Assembly (NCBI GenBank): GCA_001839685.1
Contig: MLAK01000651.1
Coordinates: 58,711-84,536 of the forward strand
Origin: Tritrichomonas foetus
Lineage: Eukaryota > Parabasalia > Tritrichomonadida > Tritrichomonadidae
Reading direction: 5' to 3'
Length of the DNA: 25,826 nucleotides
Part shown: positions 1-8,800 of the stretch, in pieces
Numbering within the stretch: position 1 is the stretch's first letter
Layout of the letters: every line of letters starts with the position of its first letter
The notes under the pieces: generated by a model
Seen by the model: only the letters and a program-made list of their open reading frames with translations
Told to the model about the DNA's origin: nothing
Database searches by the model: none
Made by a program: the position numbers and the translations under genes

Positions 1-80
1 AATCAGAGAATAGATGAAGTAATCAGAGAACAGATAAAGTAATCAGAGAATAGATGAAGCAATCAGAGAATAGATAAAGT
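1..80. repeat. 20-bp minisatellite, four copies
   Basis: Four head-to-tail copies of a 20-base unit (consensus aatcagagaatagatgaagt) fill bases 1-80 with only one to three differences per unit. A degraded start of a fifth copy follows at 81-90. The array runs off the left edge, so its full length is unknown. It lies just beyond the 3' end of the bromodomain gene. Confidence 0.9.
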
Positions 81-109
81 AATAAGAAATGTCTCTAAAA
101 ACAATATGT

Positions 110-559
110 TTATACACTTGGTTTTGCCTCTGTTTCATTGTTTGATATTGGTGGAGGTGCTTTTGCGACATGCTCGTGAAGCCTGTTCACTACATTTTCC
201 AATCTTTTCTGCCATTCATCTTCAAGTGACGTCGGTTTCTCTTTAAATTTCTCGTCAATCCTTTTGGCAATGTCCGATGCCATGAATGCGTACATTGAAT
301 TATCGCCATTGAATTTTGTTGCGTTGTCACAAATGAGGTGAACATCAGCGACAAACTCCTTAACGTCTGCGTATTGATTTTCATTTAGTTTTTTCCTCAT
401 TGTTCCAAAATCCATCGGTTTTTTAATAATATCTAAGTAATGCTCGGCTCCATCGCGGATTGGATCGACTGGCGCTCTGAAAGGGACAGTCAGAGTCCAT
501 TTTACAAAATCTGTGAGGGTTTTATCGCACCAATTTCGGTCATATTCGGACATAGACAT
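110..559 (-). CDS. Minimal single-bromodomain protein
   Basis: A 149-residue protein that is almost entirely one bromodomain, the four-helix module that binds acetyl-lysine on histones, so a chromatin reader is expected. Residues 25-32 (VPFRAPVD) match the WPF-shelf/ZA-loop region, with Val replacing the usual Trp. PMDFGTM follows at 48-54. The acetyl-lysine-binding Asn is best assigned to N84 in KFNGDN. After the domain (about residue 105) come a short charged helix and a Pro/Glu tail; no other domain is present. The open frame extends upstream to base 613 but without an ATG, so I use the ATG at 559; a second ATG lies at 553. The stop reads TATAAAC, so a TAAA polyadenylation-like signal overlaps it. 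The gene is divergent from the proteasome gene, 193 bases apart. The fold is near certain; the target is unknown. Confidence 0.88.
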   Translation of the reverse strand: MSMSEYDRNWCDKTLTDFVKWTLTVPFRAPVDPIRDGAEHYLDIIKKPMDFGTMRKKLNENQYADVKEFVADVHLICDNATKFNGDNSMYAFMASDIAKRIDEKFKEKPTSLEDEWQKRLENVVNRLHEHVAKAPPPISNNETEAKPSV

Positions 560-743
560 TTTAATTTTTTGAATTCCATTTGATATCAAAGAAAGGTGAA
601 TTTTCGAAAACAAAAGGTGAAATAATTCAAAAAACTGGCGGGACTTGTTTTATTTTTTAAATAACATATCAAGGCCATTTATTAATTCAATTATGTTTTG
701 ATGATACGATAAATCGGCAAAATTTATCATCACCAACAACTTT

Positions 744-752
744 CCTTTCACA
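744..752 (+). promoter_or_regulatory. Inr (CCTTT plus TCACA) of the proteasome alpha gene
   Basis: The bases immediately before the ATG read CCTTTCACA. This joins a CCTTT box (the M5-type start element described for Trichomonas) to a perfect TCA-pyrimidine-W Inr. If transcription starts at the A of TCA, the leader is only 3 bases. Known: trichomonad Inr elements overlap the start site and leaders are very short. Inferred: its use here. Confidence 0.65.
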
Positions 753-1406
753 ATGTTTCGTCAATTTGATGGTGAATTTGGATTCTCGCCTGATGGAAGA
801 CTCTTACAAAACGAGTACGCAGGAAGAGCCGCTTCTCAAGGGCCATTAATTATCGGTGTTACAGGAAAATCATGCGTTGTTTTACTCGCCAAGAAACAGA
901 ACTCGAACCCACTCATTGTAACAAATGACAGTAATTCTATCGCGCAAGTTTCTGAAAAAATTTTTGCTGGATTTTCTGGAATGAGCGGCGATTCAAATTT
1001 TTTCCTCAACAAACTTCGAACAATCGCCGCCAGCCACAGGAATTCTTACGGAACTGAACCAACCGTCCAGTCTCTCGCTAACTCTGGCCTTGATTCACTT
1101 CATCCGAATAATCAAAAATATGATCATCCCCTGGGGTTCGGGGGAGGACCGACCAGGCCACTTGGAAGCTCTTTCTTGCTTGCAGGAATTGATGGAAATA
1201 CACCAAAGCTGGTGAAAGGTGCAACAAGTTCATCATCAGTTGGATGTCTTGCAGGAGCGATCGGAACTGGAGCAGAAGCTGCAGAAGCTTATCTTTCTGA
1301 TCATTTTGAGAAGGACCTTGACGATGAAAAAGCTCAAAATCTTGCAATCGATACTCTCAAAAATGTCGATCATGGGGCCGAATACTCAATTCGCGTAATA
1401 CATTGA
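753..1406 (+). CDS. Proteasome subunit alpha-like (closest to alpha 6/PSMA1 type)
   Basis: A 217-residue protein with the proteasome alpha N-terminal signature FSPDGRLLQNEYA at residues 11-23, preceded by MFRQFD, which resembles the MFR-(N)-QYD start of alpha 6. The beta-sheet core follows (IIGVTGKSCVVLLAKK, residues 33-48), then the RPLGSSFLLAGID strand (135-147) and the helix that follows GAIGTGAEAAEAYL (168-181). Alpha subunits form the outer, non-catalytic rings of the 20S proteasome. It is shorter than the usual 230-260 residues. Residues 111-134 look longer and Gly/Pro-richer than the normal Q-[KR]-Y-T-Q-x-x-G-x-RPFG turn. The assignment to alpha 6 rather than another alpha type is tentative; family membership is strong. 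The ATG sits directly behind an Inr-like motif. Confidence 0.82.
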   Translation: MFRQFDGEFGFSPDGRLLQNEYAGRAASQGPLIIGVTGKSCVVLLAKKQNSNPLIVTNDSNSIAQVSEKIFAGFSGMSGDSNFFLNKLRTIAASHRNSYGTEPTVQSLANSGLDSLHPNNQKYDHPLGFGGGPTRPLGSSFLLAGIDGNTPKLVKGATSSSSVGCLAGAIGTGAEAAEAYLSDHFEKDLDDEKAQNLAIDTLKNVDHGAEYSIRVIH

Positions 1407-1868
1407 AAATAGAAATATTTCCTTGTTTTGTTTGAGTAAAAAACCTTTTTTTTCGAATTGACTCAATTTATCTTCACCAATTTTCGAATTTGATTTTTGA
1501 ATTTTGTTGAATTGAAGAACTTTTTAGAATTTTGATAATTTTTTCAAATTTTATATGACATTTTAATATTAATATTGTATGTCTCTACATTAAGACCAGC
1601 TTTAAAAGATTTCGTCTATTTTTTACGAATGCATCATAAATGATCAATTATTCAGATGAATTTGAATTTCTCTCTTAACATTTGGTTACAATGCAGAGGC
1701 ATTCATTATTGTTTCACTCTTGATTTTGGTGTCGAATATATCTATTCACGCTTTCAAACAGTTATTTTACATTCTAGTTAATAAACGATAAGTTAACTGT
1801 ATGACTTTTTTCTCAAACTTTGTTTGCATATAATTGTACGTTAAACAAACAGTTAGAAATTATATAAA
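1407..1868. other. Intergenic, AT-rich
   Basis: These 462 bases between the proteasome gene and the next plus-strand gene are AT-rich and broken by stops in every frame I checked. I see no RNA gene or repeat, and no clean TCA-pyrimidine-W motif close to the ATG at 1869. Confidence 0.5.
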
Positions 1869-2501
1869 ATGGAAAGAAACACAGAAACTATTCTTCAAAA
1901 AATTAGTCGTCTTCAGAGAATTGTTCGTGATTACTCAGAAGGAAAAGATCAGTCAAAGTCTGCACCCCAAAAGAACAAATCATCAAAAAATAATCGATCT
2001 CATAGTCAGAAGTCAAAAAGTTCATCATCTCCATCCAAACACCGAAAAGAAAACACACGTAAATCACAAAATAAACCAGCGAAGCAAGATAAACAGCTCA
2101 AAAACGACAAATCACAAAAATCGAGAAATGAACAAAAACCAAAAACAGAGAATTTCCATGGAATTGAAGTTCCAGAAGAATTGTATGACAGATGTCTTAC
2201 TGTTTATACAAGCGCAAAGAATCTCAGACGTTTAAGAAATCAAAATCTTACTCGTCATTATTTAGATCTCTGGCTTACTGCTTTACTGAGAAGATTAATG
2301 AGCAAAGAAAACATAGACACTGAAAACGCAAATGAAATGCATTCTTCCGGTTTTCAAAGCGAATCAGAATCAAATTCGCATTTCACAACCGATGGACTGA
2401 ATACTGATGAGTTAATCAATGATCCAGATATTAAGGTAGTTGAAGAGCTACAGAGAAGCCTTCTTGAAGAAGGAAGTGGATTCGATGAATTAGATTTATG
2501 A
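1869..2501 (+). CDS. Unknown Lys/Ser-rich protein with an acidic tail
   Basis: A 210-residue protein I do not recognise. Residues 1-17 could be a short helix. Residues 20-90 are highly basic and low in complexity (Lys, Ser, Asn, Gln), so probably disordered. Residues 95-137 form the only compact-looking part: an amphipathic helical stretch beginning GIEVPEELYDRCL and ending RHYLDLWLTALLRRLM. Its Leu/Tyr/Trp spacing resembles one Sfi1-type centrin-binding repeat, but a single copy is weak evidence. The C-terminus (140-210) is Ser/Asp/Glu-rich. The even coding character and clear ATG make a real gene likely. A basic tail plus one helix would suit a nucleic-acid- or cytoskeleton-associated protein; that is inference only. 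Confidence 0.65.
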   Translation: MERNTETILQKISRLQRIVRDYSEGKDQSKSAPQKNKSSKNNRSHSQKSKSSSSPSKHRKENTRKSQNKPAKQDKQLKNDKSQKSRNEQKPKTENFHGIEVPEELYDRCLTVYTSAKNLRRLRNQNLTRHYLDLWLTALLRRLMSKENIDTENANEMHSSGFQSESESNSHFTTDGLNTDELINDPDIKVVEELQRSLLEEGSGFDELDL

Positions 2502-3131
2502 CAAAGAAAAAAATGCGAATCAAATCACATCCAAAAAAGAATTGTAAATTTTGAATGAGTTTTTTTAAAAAATGTAATAAAAAGTGATTATTTACTGATC
2601 TTTTCTTTGTGCTAGTTAGGCGGATTGTATTAATCATTAGTCACAAAACAAAAGTTGAATTTTCTGTAATCGTCAATCTAAAAACAAAAGTGCTGAAAAA
2701 AGGAGAATCCAAAGTCACAACACCAAATTAAAAACATAGGTATAATGAACTGTAATAAATCTAAATATTAATTTTTCATCAAATTATATGTTTGGAAATT
2801 TATTTGGTAAAATAAATTATGATTATCCCCTAAATGGATCCTTCACATTTTTATGATTTTTATGGCAAAGAATGTACTACATTATTTAAATTCAATAAAA
2901 TTATCACTTAATATTGGATATCATAATTAGGTAAAATTTGAAAAAAATCAATAGAAGATTATTTCATACAAGAATACACATAACACTAGAACTGGTGTAT
3001 TTAGACATGATGCTTTCGACTCTGAAAGTGAAAATATTCACAAAAGTGACGTTTATAATTATTCAGAAAAAGATTATGTTATTTCATATGGCATTTCAGA
3101 CAAACATTTTTTCATTTTCAAAGTTTTTTAT
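2502..3131. other. Intergenic with a coding-like, ATG-less stretch
   Basis: Bases 2502-2830 show nothing but AT-rich DNA. A small ATG frame of 25 codons starts at 2834. From 2955 the reading frame of the downstream acetyltransferase is open without a stop for 63 codons up to its ATG at 3144. It has a coding-like mix of Asp, Glu, Ser, Asn and His but no ATG. This may be relic coding sequence or chance; see the finding. Confidence 0.4.
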
Positions 3132-3136
3132 TCATT
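3132..3136 (+). promoter_or_regulatory. Inr (TCATT) of the NAA40 gene
   Basis: TCATT fits TCA-pyrimidine-W. Starting at its A gives a 10-base leader to the ATG at 3144. A second TCATT lies at 3112-3116. The proximal copy is at the typical trichomonad distance. Confidence 0.55.
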
Positions 3137-3143
3137 TTCCAAA

Positions 3144-3815
3144 ATGGCATACGAGAAGATCAATCAGCGCCGAGAAGAGCTCCACCAAGAGACAGGAAAG
3201 ATTTTTGCACTTCAGCAATGCGTCCAAGATGCCCAAAATTGTGAAGATTATTTACAAGAACATACGCACTTCCATATTTTCCACAGACGTGGCGTAGATG
3301 CAATCATTCGATCATTCCAACGCATTCCCAATGAGTACGCCGACTGGGCCTTCGATCTGACTTCAAGAAATATGAAGCAAACATTATCTAAAACGTGGGG
3401 CTGGAGTGATGCCGGCAAACATCAGGAATTGTTTGAAGAAGATGCCAGGTTCCTAATTGCCGTTTGCAACGATAAGCCGATAGGATTTGTCCATTTTCGA
3501 TTTGAGCAACAAAATGGTGAATTTGTCCTTTTCATTTATGACATTCAAATCGAGCCCGATTTCCAAGGTCGCGGCCTCGGCATGTTCCTTGCAGACGCCT
3601 GCTGGTTCATTGCATTGAAAAAAAAGGCGTCATGCCTTCTGACTCTCGTGTTTAAAGCCAACGAGGATGGAATGGGGTTCTTCAAAAGTATTGGGTACCT
3701 TCCACACGCCATGTCGCCTGAACAAATTTATCCTGATAAAGAAAGCCAATACCAGCACATGATTCTCTACAAATCAATCAAGAAGTGGAGGCCAGCTGAA
3801 TCATCATCATCATAA
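3144..3815 (+). CDS. NAA40: Histone N-alpha-acetyltransferase NAA40/NatD
   Basis: A 223-residue GNAT-fold enzyme. NAA40 (NatD, yeast Nat4) acetylates the N-terminal Ser of histones H4 and H2A co-translationally, using acetyl-CoA. Family landmarks are all present in order: WAFDLTSRNM at 68-77, WGW at 85-87, VHFRF at 116-120, the acetyl-CoA pyrophosphate loop QGRGLG at 141-146, and LTLVFKANEDGMGFFKSIGY at 166-185, matching the family LTVFKxNxxAxxFF segment. The C-terminal HMILYKSIKK (205-214) ends the fold. Length fits the family (about 210-240). The ATG follows an Inr at 3132, and the stop lies within TAAAA, compatible with a TAAA polyadenylation signal overlapping the stop. Together with the bromodomain gene nearby it touches chromatin, but I infer no shared regulation. 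Confidence 0.9.
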   Translation: MAYEKINQRREELHQETGKIFALQQCVQDAQNCEDYLQEHTHFHIFHRRGVDAIIRSFQRIPNEYADWAFDLTSRNMKQTLSKTWGWSDAGKHQELFEEDARFLIAVCNDKPIGFVHFRFEQQNGEFVLFIYDIQIEPDFQGRGLGMFLADACWFIALKKKASCLLTLVFKANEDGMGFFKSIGYLPHAMSPEQIYPDKESQYQHMILYKSIKKWRPAESSSS

Positions 3816-4409
3816 AAACATGTTCTTTTGCTTAATTTTGTTTATTTTTCTTGTTGTTTGTCTTTCATAATCAAAATATATAAATAACAATGTTTAAATC
3901 TTTTTCTTTTTGGCTAAATTACTGAATACAAACAAAAATGTGTTTACATCTTGTTGGAATATAGGTATTTATCTTTTTGTTGAAGACAAAGAAAAGAAAA
4001 TGTGATCATCATCTACTTTTTCATTAAGAATGATCTTAATCATCTTTTCATTTTAGAAATTGTTCAATTGATGAGGATTATTGGGATAATAATTCATAAT
4101 TTAGTGAATAATACTATTTGTCACAGACTATTATTTAGAATTTACTTAAATCCTTTCATGCAATCTGGAACCAGATTTCGTCAAAATCTTGTTTTACAAA
4201 AATGTTAAATATCTAGAAAATAAATATGAATAGAATCAATGAATTTAATGAAAGAACAAATGAAGCTACATTCTAAAATTTAAACAAGATTAATTTTTAT
4301 ATAGAAAAGATTTTATTTATATCAAAAAATTATTGATTATAAAACAGAAAATCAAAAAAACATATCAAAATATTTACACGCAAATAAAAATTATCTAAAT
4401 ATAAAAAAA
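3816..4409. other. Convergent intergenic region
   Basis: These 594 bases lie between the 3' ends of the NAA40 gene and the minus-strand UBAC2-like gene. They are very AT-rich. Only a short AT-driven frame (4002-4208), with no promoter motif and no recognisable product, is present. I see no RNA gene or repeat. Confidence 0.5.
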
Positions 4410-5162
4410 TTAGTGTGAAAGGAGATAATCAACCGCCTTTTGCACATCATTTCCATTTTCTGCAAGTGCAGTCATTGCCTGCTCGCGCGTGAATCCCATA
4501 TCTGTTATTGATCTGATTGCATCATTATCGAGGGGAACATTGTTGTCACCTGCTGGCGGGTTTTCTGCGTCAATTCCCTCAAGCACGTGAATGTCATCAT
4601 TTTCGTCAAATTCAATAGGCTCATTTATACACTTTTTGAAACGAAATATATCATATGACCATAAAACGTGACCCAAAATGCCAGAAATCAGGGGGAACAA
4701 AGAAAATGGGAAGTGCAATAAAATGACAATGAGAAAAGCAACTGTTATGATAATTTTGTCGGATATAAATGAAAATATTTTCACCGGTGGAATTTGCCAT
4801 AAAACGAAAACGTAAAGCGCAAAAGGAATAAAGTAGAAAAATGAGAAATGCGATACGAAACCTTTCAATAGGATTGTGACGATAAAAAGCGGGAGATAGG
4901 TAACGAAATTATAAAAAAGCAATTGTAAGAAAACTTTCATGCCTAAAATTCGTTCAATATTTCTGAAACACCAAAGACAAACTGTGAGAATTGTTCCTTC
5001 GTTGAATGATGGCCAGGAAATGAACGTGTGAAAAACATCGAGCGTTGGAATTGTAATATCGTCTTCTTGGGCGGCCGTTAAAATGAGAGTGAAAAATGCA
5101 AGTAAAAAGACAATGTTTGAGAGAAGAGGGGATCCATCTATCCAAAGATCTCCATCAAACAT
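4410..5162 (-). CDS. UBAC2-like rhomboid-fold membrane protein with a C-terminal UBA domain
   Basis: A 250-residue protein with about five or six hydrophobic segments (roughly residues 14-30, 55-65, 82-99, 108-123, 136-152 and 155-169). A cytosolic acidic linker (180-210) and a C-terminal UBA domain (213-249, with MGF at 222-224 and DVQKAVDYLL) follow. RNIERILGMKVF (67-78) resembles the first-loop signature of derlin/rhomboid proteins. No GxSG serine-protease motif is visible, so it should be a pseudoprotease. Human UBAC2 has this architecture and works in ER lipid-droplet and ERAD control by binding ubiquitin chains and holding partners in the ER; the same location is inferred here. The start is a clear ATG, 16 bases behind an Inr (TCACT) on the minus strand. 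DSC2-like proteins share this layout and are an alternative name. Confidence 0.8.
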   Translation of the reverse strand: MFDGDLWIDGSPLLSNIVFLLAFFTLILTAAQEDDITIPTLDVFHTFISWPSFNEGTILTVCLWCFRNIERILGMKVFLQLLFYNFVTYLPLFIVTILLKGFVSHFSFFYFIPFALYVFVLWQIPPVKIFSFISDKIIITVAFLIVILLHFPFSLFPLISGILGHVLWSYDIFRFKKCINEPIEFDENDDIHVLEGIDAENPPAGDNNVPLDNDAIRSITDMGFTREQAMTALAENGNDVQKAVDYLLSH

Positions 5163-5175
5163 CTTCGATTATTTT

Positions 5176-5180
5176 AGTGA
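5176..5180 (-). promoter_or_regulatory. Inr (TCACT) of the UBAC2-like gene
   Basis: On the minus strand the motif reads TCACT and puts the predicted start 16 bases before the ATG at 5162, inside the normal trichomonad leader range. Confidence 0.55.
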
Positions 5181-5410
5181 CTTGTTATTTGAAAAATATA
5201 AGTATATCTTATTTGATTTTTATTTGGTTACTTGGTCAGATTTCATTCAAAAAGTTCTCTCTGATTTAGATTTTGATATCAATCCATATCGTATCAATGA
5301 ATAAAGATTTATCTATCTTATCATTGATTTTATGAAGTTGATGTTGAGATACAATAATTTTATTTTTAAGGATTTTGGTAATAGATAAATTGTCCATAAT
5401 ATATATATAG

Positions 5411-5740
5411 AAATATAATCATGGAAAACTTTTCTCTATCACTCGCTGTGTTCACTCGCCAAGCCTCCTCCAAGTCGAGGTGACCCAAAGAACAAGCAAA
5501 TTTCACATCACATTAACCAATATTAAGAGTCTAAAAACAAAACTCATAAACAAAAAATTCCTGACAAAAGATGAGACTACAGAAGTGAATACTAACATGA
5601 GGTCCAGGAAATTCTATCAACAAGTGAACAGCCTTGGTGTGGGTCCACAATGTAAACTTTCATATAGGAGGCTTGTTAATCTTATCAATGAACGATGTCA
5701 TTCACATACACCATGTATTAATATTGCTGATAAGAGGTAA
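5411..5740 (+). pseudogene. ATG-less coding-like relic
   Basis: One frame is open for 109 codons from just after a TAG at 5408 to the TAA at 5738-5740, but its first ATG is at 5597, far inside. The translation has balanced, protein-like composition from about 5440 on (for example RSRKFYQQVNSLGVGPQCK and LSYRRLVNLINERC) and uses GC-richer codons than the DNA around it. I do not recognise the family. A separate ATG at 5421 opens a 20-codon frame that ends in TGA. A 5'-truncated gene, a transposon remnant or an Asn/Lys-rich chance frame are all possible. Confidence 0.35.
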
Positions 5741-5864
5741 AATCAAAAACAATGATTTAAAACAACTTATCAAAATTCATAGAAATAATCGCAATCATAT
5801 TTTAATAACATAATATAAATAATACAAATAATCTCTAAAATAATAACGAATTCACTTTCATCTT

Positions 5865-8800
5865 TCATGAATATGAATTCGAAGTTTTTGATCTTCTATT
5901 TGTCATCGATGGTGTGATTGGTTTAATTATTGATTTAAAATCGCCTACTTTTACATCAAGCTTTGTTTTATCTGTAGATTGACGATAATTCGCATATTTG
6001 GAACGAGTTCGAAAAGAAATCATTCCTGTCACAGGTCTTTTTGATTCACCACGATTCACCTGAGGAATTGTAACTGCTGGTTTCTTTATTAATTTTGGTT
6101 GTTTGAGTTTTTCTAACAATTGTCGTCTTAAATTTTCATTAGCTTTGAGTTCGCTGTCTCTTTTTTTCTCTAAGATTGATAATTTTCTTTGAAAACTTTC
6201 ATTGAAGCAGTCGATTTCTCTTTTTTGTTGTTCAATTAAATTTATATAAGATAGCTTCATTGCCTCTGTTGCTCGTTGTGAAGCTTGATGTGATTCTTCA
6301 CGTTGCATACTATCAGCGGCACTTTTTAGTTGTTTTGCTTTAATGAAATCATGTGAGAGTGCAACTGACTTTTGCATTTTCTTAATTTGTAACAACGCTG
6401 GTGATGGTTTTGCAAATTGCATTAAGGTTTTAGGTTGTTCCCAAGTTTCTTGAAACGTTTTTCGTTGTTGTTCATGACGTTCTTCAAGGTTTTGAAGTTC
6501 AAGTCCTTCACGTTCTTTTAATTCATAAATAATTTGTTTCCATCTTTCAATTAAACTTTGATGTTCGGCTTGAGCAGCTTCTAATCTTTGTTGTAAATGA
6601 TTTGCGCGAATTTCAGCTTCGTAATTCCGAGAATCATCCTTTAGGCTTCGAATGTCGGCTTCAACAGCTTCTTCAATTTTCGAAGCCATGTCATATTCCT
6701 CATTCATTAGCATGAAAATGCTTTTCTTCTTTCCATAATCAATAACATCTACTCGAATTTCCATTGGTGGTAAATTTTTTGTCTTTAATTGGCGTTGAAG
6801 GGCTTCTTCAAGTTCTTCTTGTGTGAATTTCGCAACTCGGATGGATGGGACATCATGAATTTCTTCTTCATCGTCATCGTTATCATTATTCCTACCGCTT
6901 TCTCCATTATTTTCGTTTTCATTTTGATCTTCATCTTCTTCATAACTATCAGACAAGTCTTTGTCTGTTTGAGTTTCAGCTGAAGTAGTTTTTCGTTGTT
7001 TAGGTGATTCAACCATTGTAATTAAAAAATCACCGTGTTGATCATCACTTGGCTTCGCAACATTTGTACTGGGAGAATTATCATTAGTGCCATCACTGTT
7101 ATTTATGATTTTGTTCGTGATGTTTTGAGTCAAATTGTCGATATCATTGTTTAATGTTGTTTTTGTGTTACTTTTCTTTTTCTTTGGATTGTTTACGCTG
7201 TCAATGATTTTTTTCGAAGTAAGTTTTAAAGAATCATTCAATTTTGGTGAATTTCTATTACTTTCATTATCATCATTATTTGGTAATGATGAGTTTGCAG
7301 TTTCATTCGTTGGATTTTTATCTTTTTGAGTTTCAAATTTTTCGGTCTCTTCTTCTTGGTCATCATCAAGAAAGCCCCGTTCAAATAAGCGATTAATTAA
7401 AACTTGATCGGCTTGCCTTGGTAGTTCAATTTTCTTTTCTTCATGTTCATTATTTTCAGTAGAATTTTTATTGACATTTTCATGATTTTGGTATTGAGCC
7501 GAGTTTCCAGCTTGGTTGGTTGTATTTTCATATTCATGATTAGTTTCATCTAAGTTTGGGTCTGTAACTTGGTTCGGTGAATGTTTTCTTGCCTCTACTT
7601 CTTCTTGATTTTCGTAATTTTGCTGTTTAGTATTGTTTCTTATTGCATCAGCGAGATCTGCAGCGATGTTTCCAAGAAGAGGGTTTAATTTTGGAGGATC
7701 GTTAGTTGGATCACTATGATCTTCGTTTGGATTAATTTCATTTTCTGGTAGATTTACAAATTTAAGTTTTTTTGCGCTGTTATCAATATTGGATCCAATC
7801 GGTTCGTTATTGGTTTGAATTTCTGAACCGTTCTCATTTCGAAGTGCACTTGGAAGGCCTTCAGCAGTAGCACCTGATAAATTTCCTCCTTTCTGTTTAT
7901 TTTCCTTTTCATTTGCATCTTTGCAACTTTTATCACTATCTTCTTTTTCTCTTTCCTTTTCTGGTGATCTTTTATCATCAGTCTCGTTTTTACTTTTACT
8001 TTTGTTTTTATTTCGAAGTGTATTTTTATTTTCATTTTCATTGTTGTTTTCTGTTTCATTATTATCTTCAGATTGTTCGTGTTGGTTAAAATCATCTCTA
8101 CCTTTGTCAAAGAGTTCAGTGTTACTGTTTTCAGGATTTTTAGTTTCATAGTTTTCATCATTGGATTGAGTTATGATAGCATCAGCCAAAGCTTCACCAA
8201 TGTTTCCTATCAAACCATTCAATTTGGGTGAACCTTCAGAATTTAATCCTACTTCATAATCGAAAGCTTCATTCTTTTTATCTTTATTCGAATCATTTAT
8301 ATTCCTTGAGTTTACATTGGATTTTTCATTTTCAATTCTTTCATTTCCATTCATTTCATTTGTATTTTCTCTGTCATCTTTTCCTTCACTTCCATTTTCA
8401 TGTTTAATTCCTTCCTTTCTTTTTATTTCTATTTCGTTTTCTTTATTTTTATCTTTATCTTTACGTTCAATTTCTTCATTATCATTTATTTCATTTTCTT
8501 TTCCTTCACTTTGATTGTTTTTATTTTGTTCATTATCATTGATTTCATCATTTTTTAGATTGTTTTCTTCAATGTTTTTTTGATTACTTTCTTTGTTATC
8601 ATTTTCTGGGTTATTGATGCCATTTTTTTCACTGTTACCTGATTTAGAATTGCTTTCTTTTGATGATTTCCTAACTTCAGAGCTATGTCCTTCTACTGAA
8701 TAATTCCCATTGCTCGATTCGTTACTTGTTCCTTTATTTTGTTGGTCATTTGATTCATTTTGTAAATTTCTGTTATGAATCCTATTTTCGTTGTTTTCAT

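Noticed and set aside
560..613. Longer N-terminus for the bromodomain protein
   Set aside because: The open frame starts at a TTG and has no ATG before 559, so the extension is not supported.
4002..4208. Plus-strand ATG frame of 68 codons
   Set aside because: Composition is AT-driven (Ile, Asn, Phe, Leu), there is no Inr nearby and no recognisable protein character.
5083..5304. Plus-strand ATG frame ending in DFIQKVLSDLDFDINPYRINE-like sequence
   Set aside because: Its first third is antisense to the UBAC2-like gene and it lacks its own promoter motif. The tail looks slightly coding-like, but not enough to call.
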